From assembly GCA_003049485.1 (NCBI GenBank), contig PYST01000357.1, forward strand, positions 4,950 to 30,349: 25,400 nt of DNA, given 5' to 3'. The position numbers were made by a program, and so were the translations under genes. The notes below the pieces were generated by a model. The model ran no database searches and was not told the DNA's origin. It saw only the letters and a list, made by a program, of their open reading frames with translations. Positions 10,339-20,148 of this stretch are shown here, one piece after another. Within the stretch, counting starts at the first letter, position 1, and each line of letters opens with the position of its first letter. Source of the DNA: Ophioceras dolichostomum. Its lineage: Eukaryota > Ascomycota > Sordariomycetes > Magnaporthales > Ophioceraceae.

Positions 10339-12488
10339 CTTGTGCGTGCTGCTCGACGACGGCAGAGAGTGAGAGGGAAGCTCGGTATGTGTGAAAGAAA
10401 AAGTGGTGTCTGGAGAGGTGCCTTTCTGTCCCACCGAATGTTCCACTCAGTGGAATATGGTTGCCAGGTAGCCAGCCTGTAGGTGAGAAGAAGCTCTGTT
10501 TGAGCAATGAGAACAGAACGAACGAGGAGCGACACGACACGATCCCAGCGGTCGAGCTCTCTCTCCCTCACTTGCTTCTCCTTTCCGTGTCCCTTGTCTC
10601 CTTGTTAATGCTGTCAGTCGCAATCAATGCGAGCTTCGCAGACGATCCGGGGGATGCGGGTTTGATTGATGGGATGATTGGGGAAGAGCGGCAAATGGCA
10701 ATTGCGATGCTGCTCAGTCCTGCTATCTCGAGATTGTGAAGGGGGTGAGAAGAACACGACTCCGCCGTGATGGAACTCTTGGGGCTCCTCAATGGGACTT
10801 TTTTTTTCCCCTGCTCCATTGGCCTGATATCTCGGTTTGGACCTGTCGCTCGTTAGGCTGACGATTCACGATAACGAAATATTGCTACCCTGCAATAGCT
10901 CAGGGGAGCTTCAATAGACCCCTGTTGAGAAGCTCCAAGTGCTGTTTGCGTGGACGGGTGGGTCGCGCAACCATGGATTCATAGCTTCAAAGTGGCACGA
11001 TTCTTTGTTTCAACCTCCAATGGCACGACGCGAAAAATTCGGAATCATTCGACTTTTTGAGGTCGCGCTCCCTGCCTGGCGTTTCATCGCCGTGTTGGAA
11101 TTTGTGAGGGATGAGCGCGGCAGGTTGGTAGATCATCGACCGATGGCGGGCAGGGGGACCCCACCCCCACTGGAAGACAAGCGGAGCCGCTCTCCGTAGC
11201 CCTGGATTTAGTAGGAGGGTCCAGGAAGCTCGCGCCTGGGCCAGGTCCCTCGCGGATAGAGCCGAGAGACCAAGACCACGAGGAAACTGCCCAGTGATCA
11301 ATATCGCCGTCTGGTGATGCTAGCGAGAAATGGTCGACTTCGGTCCTTCCTCTGGTATCTCTGGCCATGGCGCTTTTCGTAGGTCCATCCACTGCTTCGT
11401 CTCTGACAATTGGGAGAATTGAAGTGCAGGAAACCGTCCGAAAATTCCTGGACGTTGCACGTTGCGTTGCGCTCAAACTTTCAGGGTCCACCGCTGGCCG
11501 AAGGGGTTAGGGTTAGGGCCATCAAAATAGGCATCAAAATGCGACATCGACAGCTGGTGGTTGTTGCTTGTAGCAACCGATGGCAGCCTGCACCGACCAC
11601 CATTCGAAAACCCCAAGGAGCGAAAGCCACGGGGAGCGGGAAATATTCCCGGACGGACGGAACGCAGTCGCATTGGCAAGGATTCCTGTGGGTTTCTTGG
11701 TGGATGTGCTAGCTCGGCCCATCCAGAGCCTCCTTGAAGCCTGTCTGATACCTCAACGGTCAGCGACCAGGTCCCAGTCAAGGTCCAGAATGTCGAGAAG
11801 CTGCAGGAAAGGTCAGGAAACGGCCTGATAATTTCATGCAGGCATCTCGAGGGGAGCTCAAGAGGAGGCTCCAAGAGAAGTGGACAAGCATTGACCCTGA
11901 ACTTCCCTTGGACCTCCCTTGGACCTCCCCTGGGCCACCACCAATGGCACATTAGGAAAGGTTCGAGAACCCACGTCGCATTGCTACGGATCGGCGCCCA
12001 AGTCAGAGCGCGAGGGTCGACAGACAGGAGGATTAAGAGGACCCACAACCTTACCTGTATGTACAACTCTTGACTTGGTGCTCAAACGGCAAACGATTCT
12101 GGATCACACATGGGCACAAACACAAGACAAGACAGACCGATAGACGCCGAAGAGGCCACTGAGCAAAGAAGCGCCAGGAGACGGAGGAGAGGCACATCTG
12201 GAGCAGCTGGCGCCGCTGACATCGCACCACTGACTCCGTTACGGTCGATAGCCCACCGCGACTCGGTTTCGCCTGCGCGACTCCTCGTACGACATGGACG
12301 GTGAGCTCCAGGGGGCAACCATCCGCATTTTGGCAAAATTCGGTCTTCGCGGGAGCCTCTTCGGCGGCGCGACCCCGAGAGGGTCCTCGGCAAGCATCCG
12401 TCGATAGATTCCTAGTTATACCGGCCCCTCTTCTTGCCCTCGAGAAGGACGCATAAAGAGCTGGCCGTTTCCCCAAAGCCGACTGACG
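10339..12488. other. Gene-free divergent intergenic interval
   Basis: About 2.15 kb separate a - strand gene and a + strand gene, so both promoters should lie here. I read both strands for exons with plausible splice sites and family-like sequence and found none. Open frames of 60-200 codons exist (for example 11473-12066 on the - strand) but contain no domain-like segments. The interval holds a T9 run near 10799 and a short TTAGGG tract near 11507. Confidence 0.5.
11503..11518 (+). repeat. Two telomere-type TTAGGG units
   Basis: GGGG is followed by TTAGGG twice, in the gene-free interval. TTAGGG is the usual telomere unit of filamentous fungi and also forms the core of sites bound by Tbf1-type factors in yeasts. 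Two units could occur by chance. Confidence 0.6.
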
Positions 12489-13701
12489 ATGGCTACTGGA
12501 ACATCATCAACAAACACAACATCAGACGAAGCCGGCAAAAAGTCCAAGATTCAAGCACCTCAGCATCACAAAAGGACAAGTTGGTCATCTCGCCCTAGCA
12601 CAACAGCAGTCGGTGTTCTTCCTTTTCGAGCACCACAGCCACCAAAACCTCCTCCTTCTTCTCAACCTCAACAACCAGACTCTCCAACCCACGTCCGGTC
12701 AACCAGCAACCCCTCCACCAAAGAGCCACTACCAGCCGCCGCCCCATCTCCCTCTCCATCCCCAGCGCCGCTCAGACGAGCCCTTTCCTTCAAACTTCCA
12801 GTCAGGGTCAACACCGACCCCGCTTCGTTTCCCGCCAAGAGCAGCAGCAGCACTCAGCAGCAGCAAAACCGCAACCGAGCCTCCTCCCTCCCCGAGCCAT
12901 CCCCCGGTCTCCAACAGCAGCACTCTTCAGAAGACAGCCCCGCTTCGGCAGACAGCACTCCCACACCCACCACACTATTTAATAAACGACACAACCGCTT
13001 CTCCTCGAACCGGTTCTCCCTCTCATCCATCGGCGAAGCACTTTCTCCTCTACCATCAGCCAACAGTAACACTCTTCCTCCTCTTCCACAACAACCGGAC
13101 TCTTCTCCTCCCAACAGCGATCCCTCGCCCAGTCCTCCTCCAGTATCACTCACCGAAAAGTTCCTGCTCGACCGAGGTCTACTCAAAGCCGACGCGCCCC
13201 TTGAAAACTTTCAAGAGGTCCTCACCCCATCACGCGAACTCACCTTCCAGTCCCTCCTCACCCAATACCTAGCCACGATGTCTTCCCCCCAGAAGGGTGT
13301 CGACCAGGTCGCTCAGGCCTACCCCCAGCAGTACCAGCAGCAGCAGGCCGGCATGAAGGTCGGCCTGCCCCAGCCTGGTCTCCCCATCCCCATGCCCGGT
13401 CTGTCGGGCGTCGCCAACGGCGCTGCCGGTAAGTTTTCCAATAACCTTCTCTCGATGGCCCGATCCCCTCTTGCTTCTTTCCCCCATGCGCTCCCCAAGC
13501 GTCATCACCATCGTCAAGCCATTCTTCTATTAAACGAACATGTGTTGATCGTCTTCTCCAGGTAACCTCGTCAAGGGCCCCATCGGCGCCGACGGCAAGC
13601 TCAAGGACGCAGCGCTCATGGTGGGAATCAAGCTCGACCTGGAAGCGGAGGTCCACCTCACGGCCAGGGTTCGCGGTGACATCCTAGTCGGCCTGTATTA
13701 G
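12489..13701 (+). CDS. Pro/Ser-rich protein ending in a conserved-looking C-terminal module
   Basis: Model: exon 1 12489-13428, intron 13429-13561 (GTAAGT donor, CTCCAG acceptor), exon 2 13562-13701, giving 359 aa. Residues 1 to about 230 are disordered, rich in Pro, Ser, Thr and Gln. A more structured stretch follows (SLTEKFLLDRGLLKADAP, ENFQEVLTPSRELTFQSL). An internal ATG at 13278 in good context (CACGATG) begins a 96-residue module: Gln-rich, then GLPQPGLPIPMPGLSGVANG, then across the intron GPIGADGKLKDAALMVGIKL and LEAEVHLTARVRGDILVGLY. This last part resembles a small conserved hypothetical protein of filamentous fungi that I cannot name. The locus may encode the long form, only the short form, or both. 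The frame stays open for 148 codons after the stop at 13699-13701. The function is unknown. Confidence 0.72.
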
Positions 13702-14148
13702 CCCCGCTCGGGGGCCCTCCTGCCGAGGCTCAACCGCTACTACCCGAACGGGCGTGGCGGTGGTAGCGGCGGCGGCGGTAGCGACGGCGAGGGTAGCGAT
13801 GGCGGGGGCAACGACGATGACGGCCGCCTCCTTTTGGAGAACGTCGGCGGCGATGACGATGGCCTCGGCGGCAGCGGCTTGATGACGACGAACCTCCTGC
13901 TTCCTCCTCCACCCACTACTGTGACTGGTAGTGTTGGTAGTGGTGGTGGTAGTCGTCGCAAGCTCCTCCCCGCACCCGTCATCATCGCGCGCCCGAGCAG
14001 TCCCGAGCGTCGGGGCAGCCGCAGCCCCCTTCGGAGGAGGAGGCGAGAGAGCGGCGGAGAGCCGCTGTCTCCGCTGCTCCCCACGCCGGTGCCCTCGCCG
14101 GGCCAGCCGCCGCTATCCCCTCGGAAGCGGAAGACTGGTGCAAAATAA
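13702..14148 (+). other. Open in-frame extension after the TAG stop
   Basis: In the same frame as exon 2 of the preceding gene, 148 sense codons follow the TAG and end at TAA 14146-14148. The translation begins PRSGALLPRLNRYYPNG, passes through a Gly/Ser/Asp-rich repeat and a Pro-rich section, and ends with an Arg/Ser/Pro-rich segment (SPERRGSRSPLRRRRR) and PLSPRKRKTGAK, which resembles a nuclear-type basic tail. It could be translated by stop-codon readthrough or by a spliced form that removes the TAG, or it may be only GC-rich 3' UTR: the opposite strand is also open over much of this stretch. Confidence 0.35.
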
Positions 14149-15142
14149 CCTTTTCCTTTTCATCTTTTTTTTCCCCTTGTCATTTCATGACCATCCATAC
14201 CGGAGAACAGCACCTCATCGGAGGGAAGGAGCATCAAAAAAGAGGCCCATCATCATGTACTGTATTACGATTGAGCGGTAGTGGGGCGGGTTCGATGGTG
14301 TTGCGTTTGGTCGACTTGATCCTGGAGACCGTCCCATCCGCAAATATCGGACCCGCCTCACGTGGATTTTTTTCAGGCGCAACTACAACTACATACCCCC
14401 ATAGTTTGCAATAGAGAGGAAGAAGAGAGAGAGGTGGTTTTTGGACCTGACTTTCCTTCGTTCTGTGCCTTCTCTGCCTGCTGTGAACTCTGCCTGATCT
14501 TCATGAGTGCTTTTGACTGACAGACCCCTACTCATCAGCAAACATAGACCTCTGTTTGATCATCCCGGATGTGTGACCGCTCAGGTACCCCGGTTGTTCT
14601 TCGCTCTCTCCGTGACTTCCCGAAACGGACTGACTTATCGTCGGCAGTTGATCGGCCAAGGCGGGCGGGTTCCCTGGGCATCTTGACTTACCCAACCACG
14701 CTGTCTCGATGACAATGCTTCCCTAGCCAAGGTAGGTAGGTTGTTTGTATATCTGTATCACTTGCAGCCACATCACAGATGCAGGATAGAAGAATCCACT
14801 AGGCTCGATGTTTACTAGCAATAGTCCCTCTATCTAGGCTTTTTGTATGGAAGAACACTCAGTCAAGTTTCTTGTAAGTACATAGCCTACCTACCTACCT
14901 AGATAGGTAAGTGAGTAGTAGGCAGGTGGGTCAGGTAGATAGGCTCGTCATAGAGATTCTAGGCATGGCGACAGCCCATGGGCTCGACTATCTTGCTTCC
15001 CCAATGCAATATCGCTTTACCGGAAGCGCTCGAATGTTCTGCCCATCGGAGCTAGGAGAGCATCGAGGGGCATAAGAGCAAGATGGGCTGGAGAAGAAGA
15101 AGATATAGGAGAATGAATAGGAAGAATGGGACAGCTGCCGAG
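14149..15142. other. Convergent intergenic spacer with TAGGTA/TACCTA tracts
   Basis: This is the 3' flank of genes on both strands. I found no gene. It carries GGTAGGTAGG near 14731 and a patch at 14884-14943, where AGCCTACCTACCTACCTAG is followed by an imperfect inverted copy ending GGTAGATAGGCT. Confidence 0.55.
14884..14943. repeat. Imperfect inverted repeat of CCTA/TAGG units
   Basis: A left arm of CCTACCTACCTACCTAGA units faces a right arm of GTAGGCAGGTGGGTCAGGTAGATAGG. The arms pair imperfectly and could form a hairpin in the shared 3' region of two convergent genes. The same core motif recurs elsewhere in the window. Confidence 0.65.
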
Positions 15143-17587
15143 CTAGCTAGCTTCACGATCATGTTGTACAGGCGGTGGGAGGGTAGTCTGGGCTCGTCTA
15201 TGATTACGGACTGTACTTGGCGGTTTGAATTTCTTGACGTAGCCTCTGTGTATCTATCGTCAGCAAAACATGTTCGATGTGGGCAGCAGAAACAATGGTT
15301 TAACGTTGGGCTGCAGAGGAGTAAGACCGAAGGGGGTCGGGTGCAGGAGCATTAAAGAGGCGAGTAAGAGGATATATCCAGGGTTGAGGTCGAAGACAGC
15401 AAGAACGGGCTGGCTGGACGAAGAAAGACGAAGACGTCCGGAGAAAGAAAGAGCGGCGAAGTGAACTTACGTATCCTCCAAATCAAGGATGGCATGCCAG
15501 TTATAGCCCTCCCTATCCACATCATAATGCCTCTTCGCGTCCCCCAGCGCCCTCTGCCCCAGCAAGACTGGGGGCAGCAGCAGGCCCGTGAGCCTCGCCT
15601 CGAAGAAGAACTTGTCGACTGGGATGTCGTCCGTCATGCCGTGCCGCAGGGGCTCGACGTCCCCGAACACCATCAGCAGCGAGTGGTCGTGGTCGATGTC
15701 CGTCTTGGTCACCACCAGGAACGCCCAGGGCAGGACGCCGATGTCGTCGACGCCGCCGAACGCGTTCGGCACGACGTCCTTGTCGGCCGCGACGTGCGCG
15801 GCCAGCACGTCCGCGAGCGGCACGGGGCCCATGAGCGGGTTCGAGGCCGCCGGCTGGACCATCAGGGTCGGCCGCCAGAGCCCATCGGGCGCGGCGGGGA
15901 CTCTGATCTCGGTGGCTTGCTCGGCTGGGTGCGGGACGCGGACCATTTCAATCTTCTTCTTCTCGCGCTCCTGCCCGGCCGCCTGCAAGCGCTGCGAGGA
16001 GCTAGGGCGTCGGGATGTGCGGGGGGCCGTTTCTCGGACTTTGGCGTCGTCTTCGGCGATCTCTTTGCCTTTTCCAGAGGAGGAGGAGGAGGTGGCGATG
16101 GTGGAAGTATCGGTAGAGAAGGAGTCATCGGCGTCGTAGTGGCGGTCGCGGTAGGTGTTGCGGAGGCCGACGTAGTAACGATCTTCATATCGGGGCTTGC
16201 GCCAGCCGTAGCTCCTCTTGTGTGTGTGGTAGTCGTTGTCCTTGCGGCCGCGGTCGTCTTCCCGCCGTCTAGGACGACTCCGGACGTGGATGGGCGAGGC
16301 CTTGCGGTGGTGGTATTGTTCGTGTGGGCGGGTGCGGGCGCGGTCGTTGCCGCCGTGCTTGTACTTGTACTTGGAGACGGCCTGGGGATGCATTGGCGGC
16401 GGTCTATGCCTCGTGGCGGGGCCGTCGTTGACTCCCGTCCATGGAGCGATGAGCTTCTTCTGTGCCCGCCAATCATCTTCGTCGCTGACGCCTCCATCCA
16501 TATTTGGAGGAATGTATGGCGTCTTTCGTCTCGTGCGTTGTAGGGGGTAGATATTGGGCCGTCGGGGAGCAGGTGGCGGAGACGGTGCGGCGCTCGCTTC
16601 GGAACGGTTCGCGCTGCGATGACGCATGAGAGAAACCCGGTCCCTCTGCATGCTGGGCTGCCTAGTAGTTATATGACTCGTCGTCTCTGAACGGTTGTTG
16701 CGACGTCGGTCAGTGGAGAAGCCGGTTTGAGGGGGAGGCTGGGCAAGTCCTGCTGCTCCACGCGCATGCAACGGATCCGTCCCGTTCTCATCTTTTCTAT
16801 CCTTCTTGTCTCTCCTCCCCCAACGCTTCTTGCGTCTCACAGGACTCTCGATATCGGATGAGGACTCGCGTTCGGATTCCGGAAGAGGCTCTCCGGGGTC
16901 CATGAGGTCGATCGTCGGTTGGTTGTGGATCGCGGCCGGTACGTACCTGACTTTTTCGCCCGACAATATGAGAGATATGTCCTCCAGCTCCTCGTACGTC
17001 ATGTTGGGTACCAAGCTGTAGATCGCGAAGTGACACCGCATGGTCCAGGAGCAGTCGATGTGTTGGCCGAGACCGGGACAGAACTTGGGGAGGGTCAGGT
17101 CGAAGGTCCCCTAGGAGTCTGGCTGTTCGCTCAAGCTCTGTGGCCCGTCTCCTTCTTGTTCGTCTTCCTGTTCGGCCTCCTGAATAGCTTCACCGAGCGG
17201 TACGAACGGATTGCGGATCGTAGACCGGCGCCGCCCGCCATAGCTTGAGGCCGCAGACTTGTCCATCATGCGTTCGATGCTAGCGATGGCCTCCCTGCCG
17301 ACATTTTCGGACATGAGCCCTTTCGCGGTGGCATCGTTGATGGCAACTAATTGGGCCTCTAACATGGCTCTGTCTTGGGCATCCGCCAACTTTTGCATCG
17401 CCCTTCGCACGGGCAATGTCGTCCGGAAAGGTTGAATATACTGCCTCGTGCTCTCCGTTGGAATCTCATCGCCACCATCCTGCATGGAGCTCCCGCCATA
17501 GTCGAATGCGGTGACATTCTCGGAAAAATACCCGTTCATGGCTTGGGAGGTCTTGCGCCCAGGATACGCGCCAGGGTCGGCAGCCAT
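15143..17587 (-). CDS. Unknown Arg/Ser-rich fungal protein, frame crossed by one TAG
   Basis: On the - strand one frame runs from ATG 17587 to a donor at 15470. The intron is 15470-15246 (GTAAGT, GCTGAC, ACACAG). The last exon is 15245-15143 (stop TAG), joined as AILDLEDTGYVKKFKPP. The N-terminal 158 residues look folded (RAMQKLADAQDRAMLEAQLV, INDATAKGLMSENVG). A single TAG at 17113-17111 then follows, and the same frame continues with coding-like sequence (FDLTLPKFCPGLGQHIDC, MTYEELEDISLILSGEK) for 580 more residues. The middle is Arg/Ser/His-rich and disordered; the C-terminal part is globular (FGGVDDIGVLPWAFLVVTKT, GLLLPPVLLGQRALGDAKRH). An intron ending at the TAG (CTCCTAG acceptor, possible GTACCG donor in phase 93 bases upstream) would give one protein. 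Otherwise this is two genes, a nonsense allele or readthrough. I do not recognise the family. Confidence 0.7.
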
Positions 17588-18687
17588 GATGACGGCGGAA
17601 TGAAGAGGAATGAAGGGAGTGGAGGTGGACGGACTTATTATGCGTGATGACTGCGACGTAAAGGCAATAAAAATGCAGTGATATTAGGAATAATGATAGA
17701 AGTTGGATACGTTCGTGAAGCTAATACAATGGGCTGATTCCAAAGGATCGAATTGCAAATACAATCTTCGGTAGGATCGTGGGGCAGTGGGCTGCACACT
17801 ACGCAGTGCCGGGGGATTGTGGCTGTTTCCTATTCGGGTGTGTTGGAAGTGATGGCCGCTTCTTCCGCAGATGGGTTAGGTCACGCTTGCCGCCTTCTCC
17901 ACAGATGCGCCTAGCCAGGTACGCTCCTCCCCTGGCTCCTCCCCTGTTTATACAGTCATCATTTCCTTCTTGGGAACCGTAAGGCCAGCCGACTCGTATC
18001 TGCGTTACTTCCTCGAAAGAAATCGCGATCCTTTGCGGCTCAGTGATGATCGGTGGGTTGAGGTTTCAGCTGTGATTCCGGGTATTGCTCCCGGACGTCC
18101 TGCCGTTCGCCGTACGTCGGCTGCCCCCACTCGGCTCGCCGCCTCTCTTACTGCTGCTGGCATCCGAGAACGACCGGGCCGAATGCCAAATCGGGAAACA
18201 GGGACCGTTTGGCTTGCTATCAGCGCCTAGGTCTTGTCTTGTTTTGAGGGCCTGTTGTGCCCTGCGCCGAAAGGGGTCTCGATCCCGGAGTCGACTCACG
18301 AACGGTACTTCAGCACACAGGGATCCCTAATCTCACATCTCAGCCCCAGAGCCGACGTGTCTCACTAAGGTATCTGTCTGGGAGACTCTGTGAGGCACGG
18401 CAACTGCCGAGAAGTATGTTAACGAAGATGCTTAGGACGCTTCACGACGAACACGGTCTGCTCGACGAGCGCCAAGCTAGATGTCTGCTATATCTACCTT
18501 GGCGGATGAGTGAGCTTTATATATCGTACCGACGTCTATAACTCGTTCCCGGGTAGGGACATGATCAGCAACGATGTCACGATAGATACTAATATATAGT
18601 ACGGCAGAAATAAAATCCTATTACATAGTATAGTACATCGATCACACTTTTTCGAAAAATACACCCCTTCTCGTCTCCCCAAGCATC
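17588..18687. other. Divergent intergenic interval
   Basis: This 1.1 kb lies between a - strand gene and the + strand DNase-like gene, so it should hold both promoters. I found no gene. It contains a tandem 12-base duplication at 17923-17946 followed by a TATA-like TTTATA, and AT-rich sequence just upstream of the DNase-like start. Confidence 0.5.
17923..17946 (+). promoter_or_regulatory. Tandem 12-base duplication with CCCCT cores
   Basis: GCTCCTCCCCTG occurs twice with no gap and is followed immediately by TTTATA. Each copy holds CCCCT, the core of the stress-response element known in fungi. Its position about 340 bases upstream of the - strand start and 740 upstream of the + strand start makes a regulatory role possible but unproven. 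Confidence 0.35.
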
Positions 18688-20148
18688 ATGAAGACCCTAG
18701 TCCTTTGCATTCTCCTCACCGCCTGGTCGGCGGCTGCCTCCATTACCAGCCAGATCAAGCAGACCGCCGAGATCGTCACTCGTAGCGGCGGAGTCGAGGA
18801 ACGAGACATCTTCGACTTCCTCGGTGGTCTGTCCGGGGGCAAGAACAAGAAGAAGCCCACCAAGTCCACGCCAGCAAAGAAGAAGACGCCGACGAAGGCT
18901 AAGACGCCGGCTAAGGCCAAGCCATCGGCCGCTGCGAAGAGCACCAGTATTAAGACCGTCGTATTCGACTGTAGCGGTGCCGGAGGTACTTATGCTATCA
19001 TGCCCCCAGTACGCCTCGCCTGTCCTTACAAGGATCATGCGAACAAGAGTGCGCATGCCACATTGCACTTTACTGACCACCTCAACCCCAATCATCTCAC
19101 CGTAACGATAGAAGCATGCAACACGATGTGCTTCGGCATCCATTGCAAGCGCAAGCCCTCCACCTTGACCTGGGACAACCCCAGCCAAGCCAAGAAGAAC
19201 ATACGGCGCACCAGCGCCGGTTGTCAAGCTGGCAGCAACCGCTGCGGTCAGGGGGCATACAAGGGCAAGGGCTACCAGTGCGACGAGTATCCTTTTGCTA
19301 CCACCAAAGAGGCAGACAGCGGTGGCCAGGTCAACCGCTGCGTGCTGACTAAGGACCAAAGATGTACGTCTGACGGTCTCGTCAATACTTTCTCTTTCAT
19401 TCATCTCTATCTCTTCTGTTCCCCGTTGCTTCAAATTCCCAATCAGAAGCAGAAGTTCCTTCCTCCTTATTATTACGATACATCCTAGAAGTATGTACTA
19501 ACGAGAACGTCTTCATTAAAAAACAGCACAAGGGGGCACTCTCAAGGTCCTATACCACACCACATGCGGCGGCCCCACGAAAGCCCCCTGCAAGTTCAGG
19601 GTTACGTTCAGGAACGCCGGCAGCCACACGTACTGCAAGGCCAGCCGCAGCTGCAAGGGCGACGGCAACATCTTCACCAGGAGCGGCCCAGTCAGGCGCG
19701 ACCTCCTCCTCCCCGGCAGCGAGATGGACGATACGGTAGAGCTGGTCGGTCGTGGTGAGGGCGATTATAGGCTTCGTAGTGGGGATGTCATCTGTACGCT
19801 CTTCTCTCCGTCTTTCTTTCTCTATCTCTCTCGCTACCCTACCTACCCTGGACTCTCCCTCCATCTACCTAACCTACCCAGCAAGGTAGCTACCCCCTAT
19901 ACAGGAATTCATTCCGCTTCTTCTCAGTAGAAAGAATTGCTAACGTCAGTATCGTACTACCTACTGTCGCAGACTCGCCCGCCAGCCTCGAGCTGGGCGA
20001 GACGGTTTTCCAAGCCGTGCCCATCAACGAGACGCTGCACCGCGAGCTCGCCGCACGCGACACGCCGTTGCTCGAGAGCGACCTGTTCGAGTCTGATATG
20101 GCGGACAACATGCGGGTTGTTGAGGACGAGGTCGTCGAGAAGCTGTGA
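18688..20148 (+). CDS. Secreted NucA/NucB-type deoxyribonuclease-like protein
   Basis: Model: exons 18688-19363, 19527-19793 and 19973-20148, giving 372 aa. Introns are 19364-19526 (GTACGT, ACTAAC, AACAG) and 19794-19972 (GTACGC, GCTAAC, CGCAG). Residues 1-18 (MKTLVLCILLTAWSAAAS) form a classic signal peptide. Residues about 51-85 are Lys/Thr/Pro/Ala-rich, like a histone H1 tail. The domain that follows is Cys-rich and contains YQCDEYPFATT at residues 196-206, the hallmark of the NucA/NucB DNase family (PF14040); D199 and E200 lie in the presumed active site. The later exons add more Cys-containing sequence (HTTCGGPTKAPCKFRVTF, YCKASRSCKGDGN) and an acidic tail. Two N-glycosylation sequons (NKS at 119, and NET in exon 3) fit secretion. 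It is probably extracellular and nucleic-acid degrading; activity is inferred only from the motif. Confidence 0.85.
19834..19895 (+). repeat. TACCTA-rich tract in intron 2 of the DNase-like gene
   Basis: CTACCCTACCTACCCTGG, TCTACCTAACCTACC and AAGGTAGCTACC follow each other within the second intron. They belong to the same family of short units as the tracts at 14727-14741, 14884-14943, 20151-20177 and 24241-24290. Confidence 0.55.

Noticed and set aside
10339..10446. N-terminal extension of the - strand Gln-rich protein
   Set aside because: The upstream frame starts only at GTG; the first ATG at 10338 has a good context and starts the folded-looking region.
15461..16543. 360-codon + strand frame
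   Set aside because: It is antisense to the Arg/Ser-rich gene, whose - strand frame has good splice sites and folded-looking ends.
18697..19434. 245-codon - strand frame
   Set aside because: It is antisense to the DNase-like exon, which has a signal peptide and family motif.
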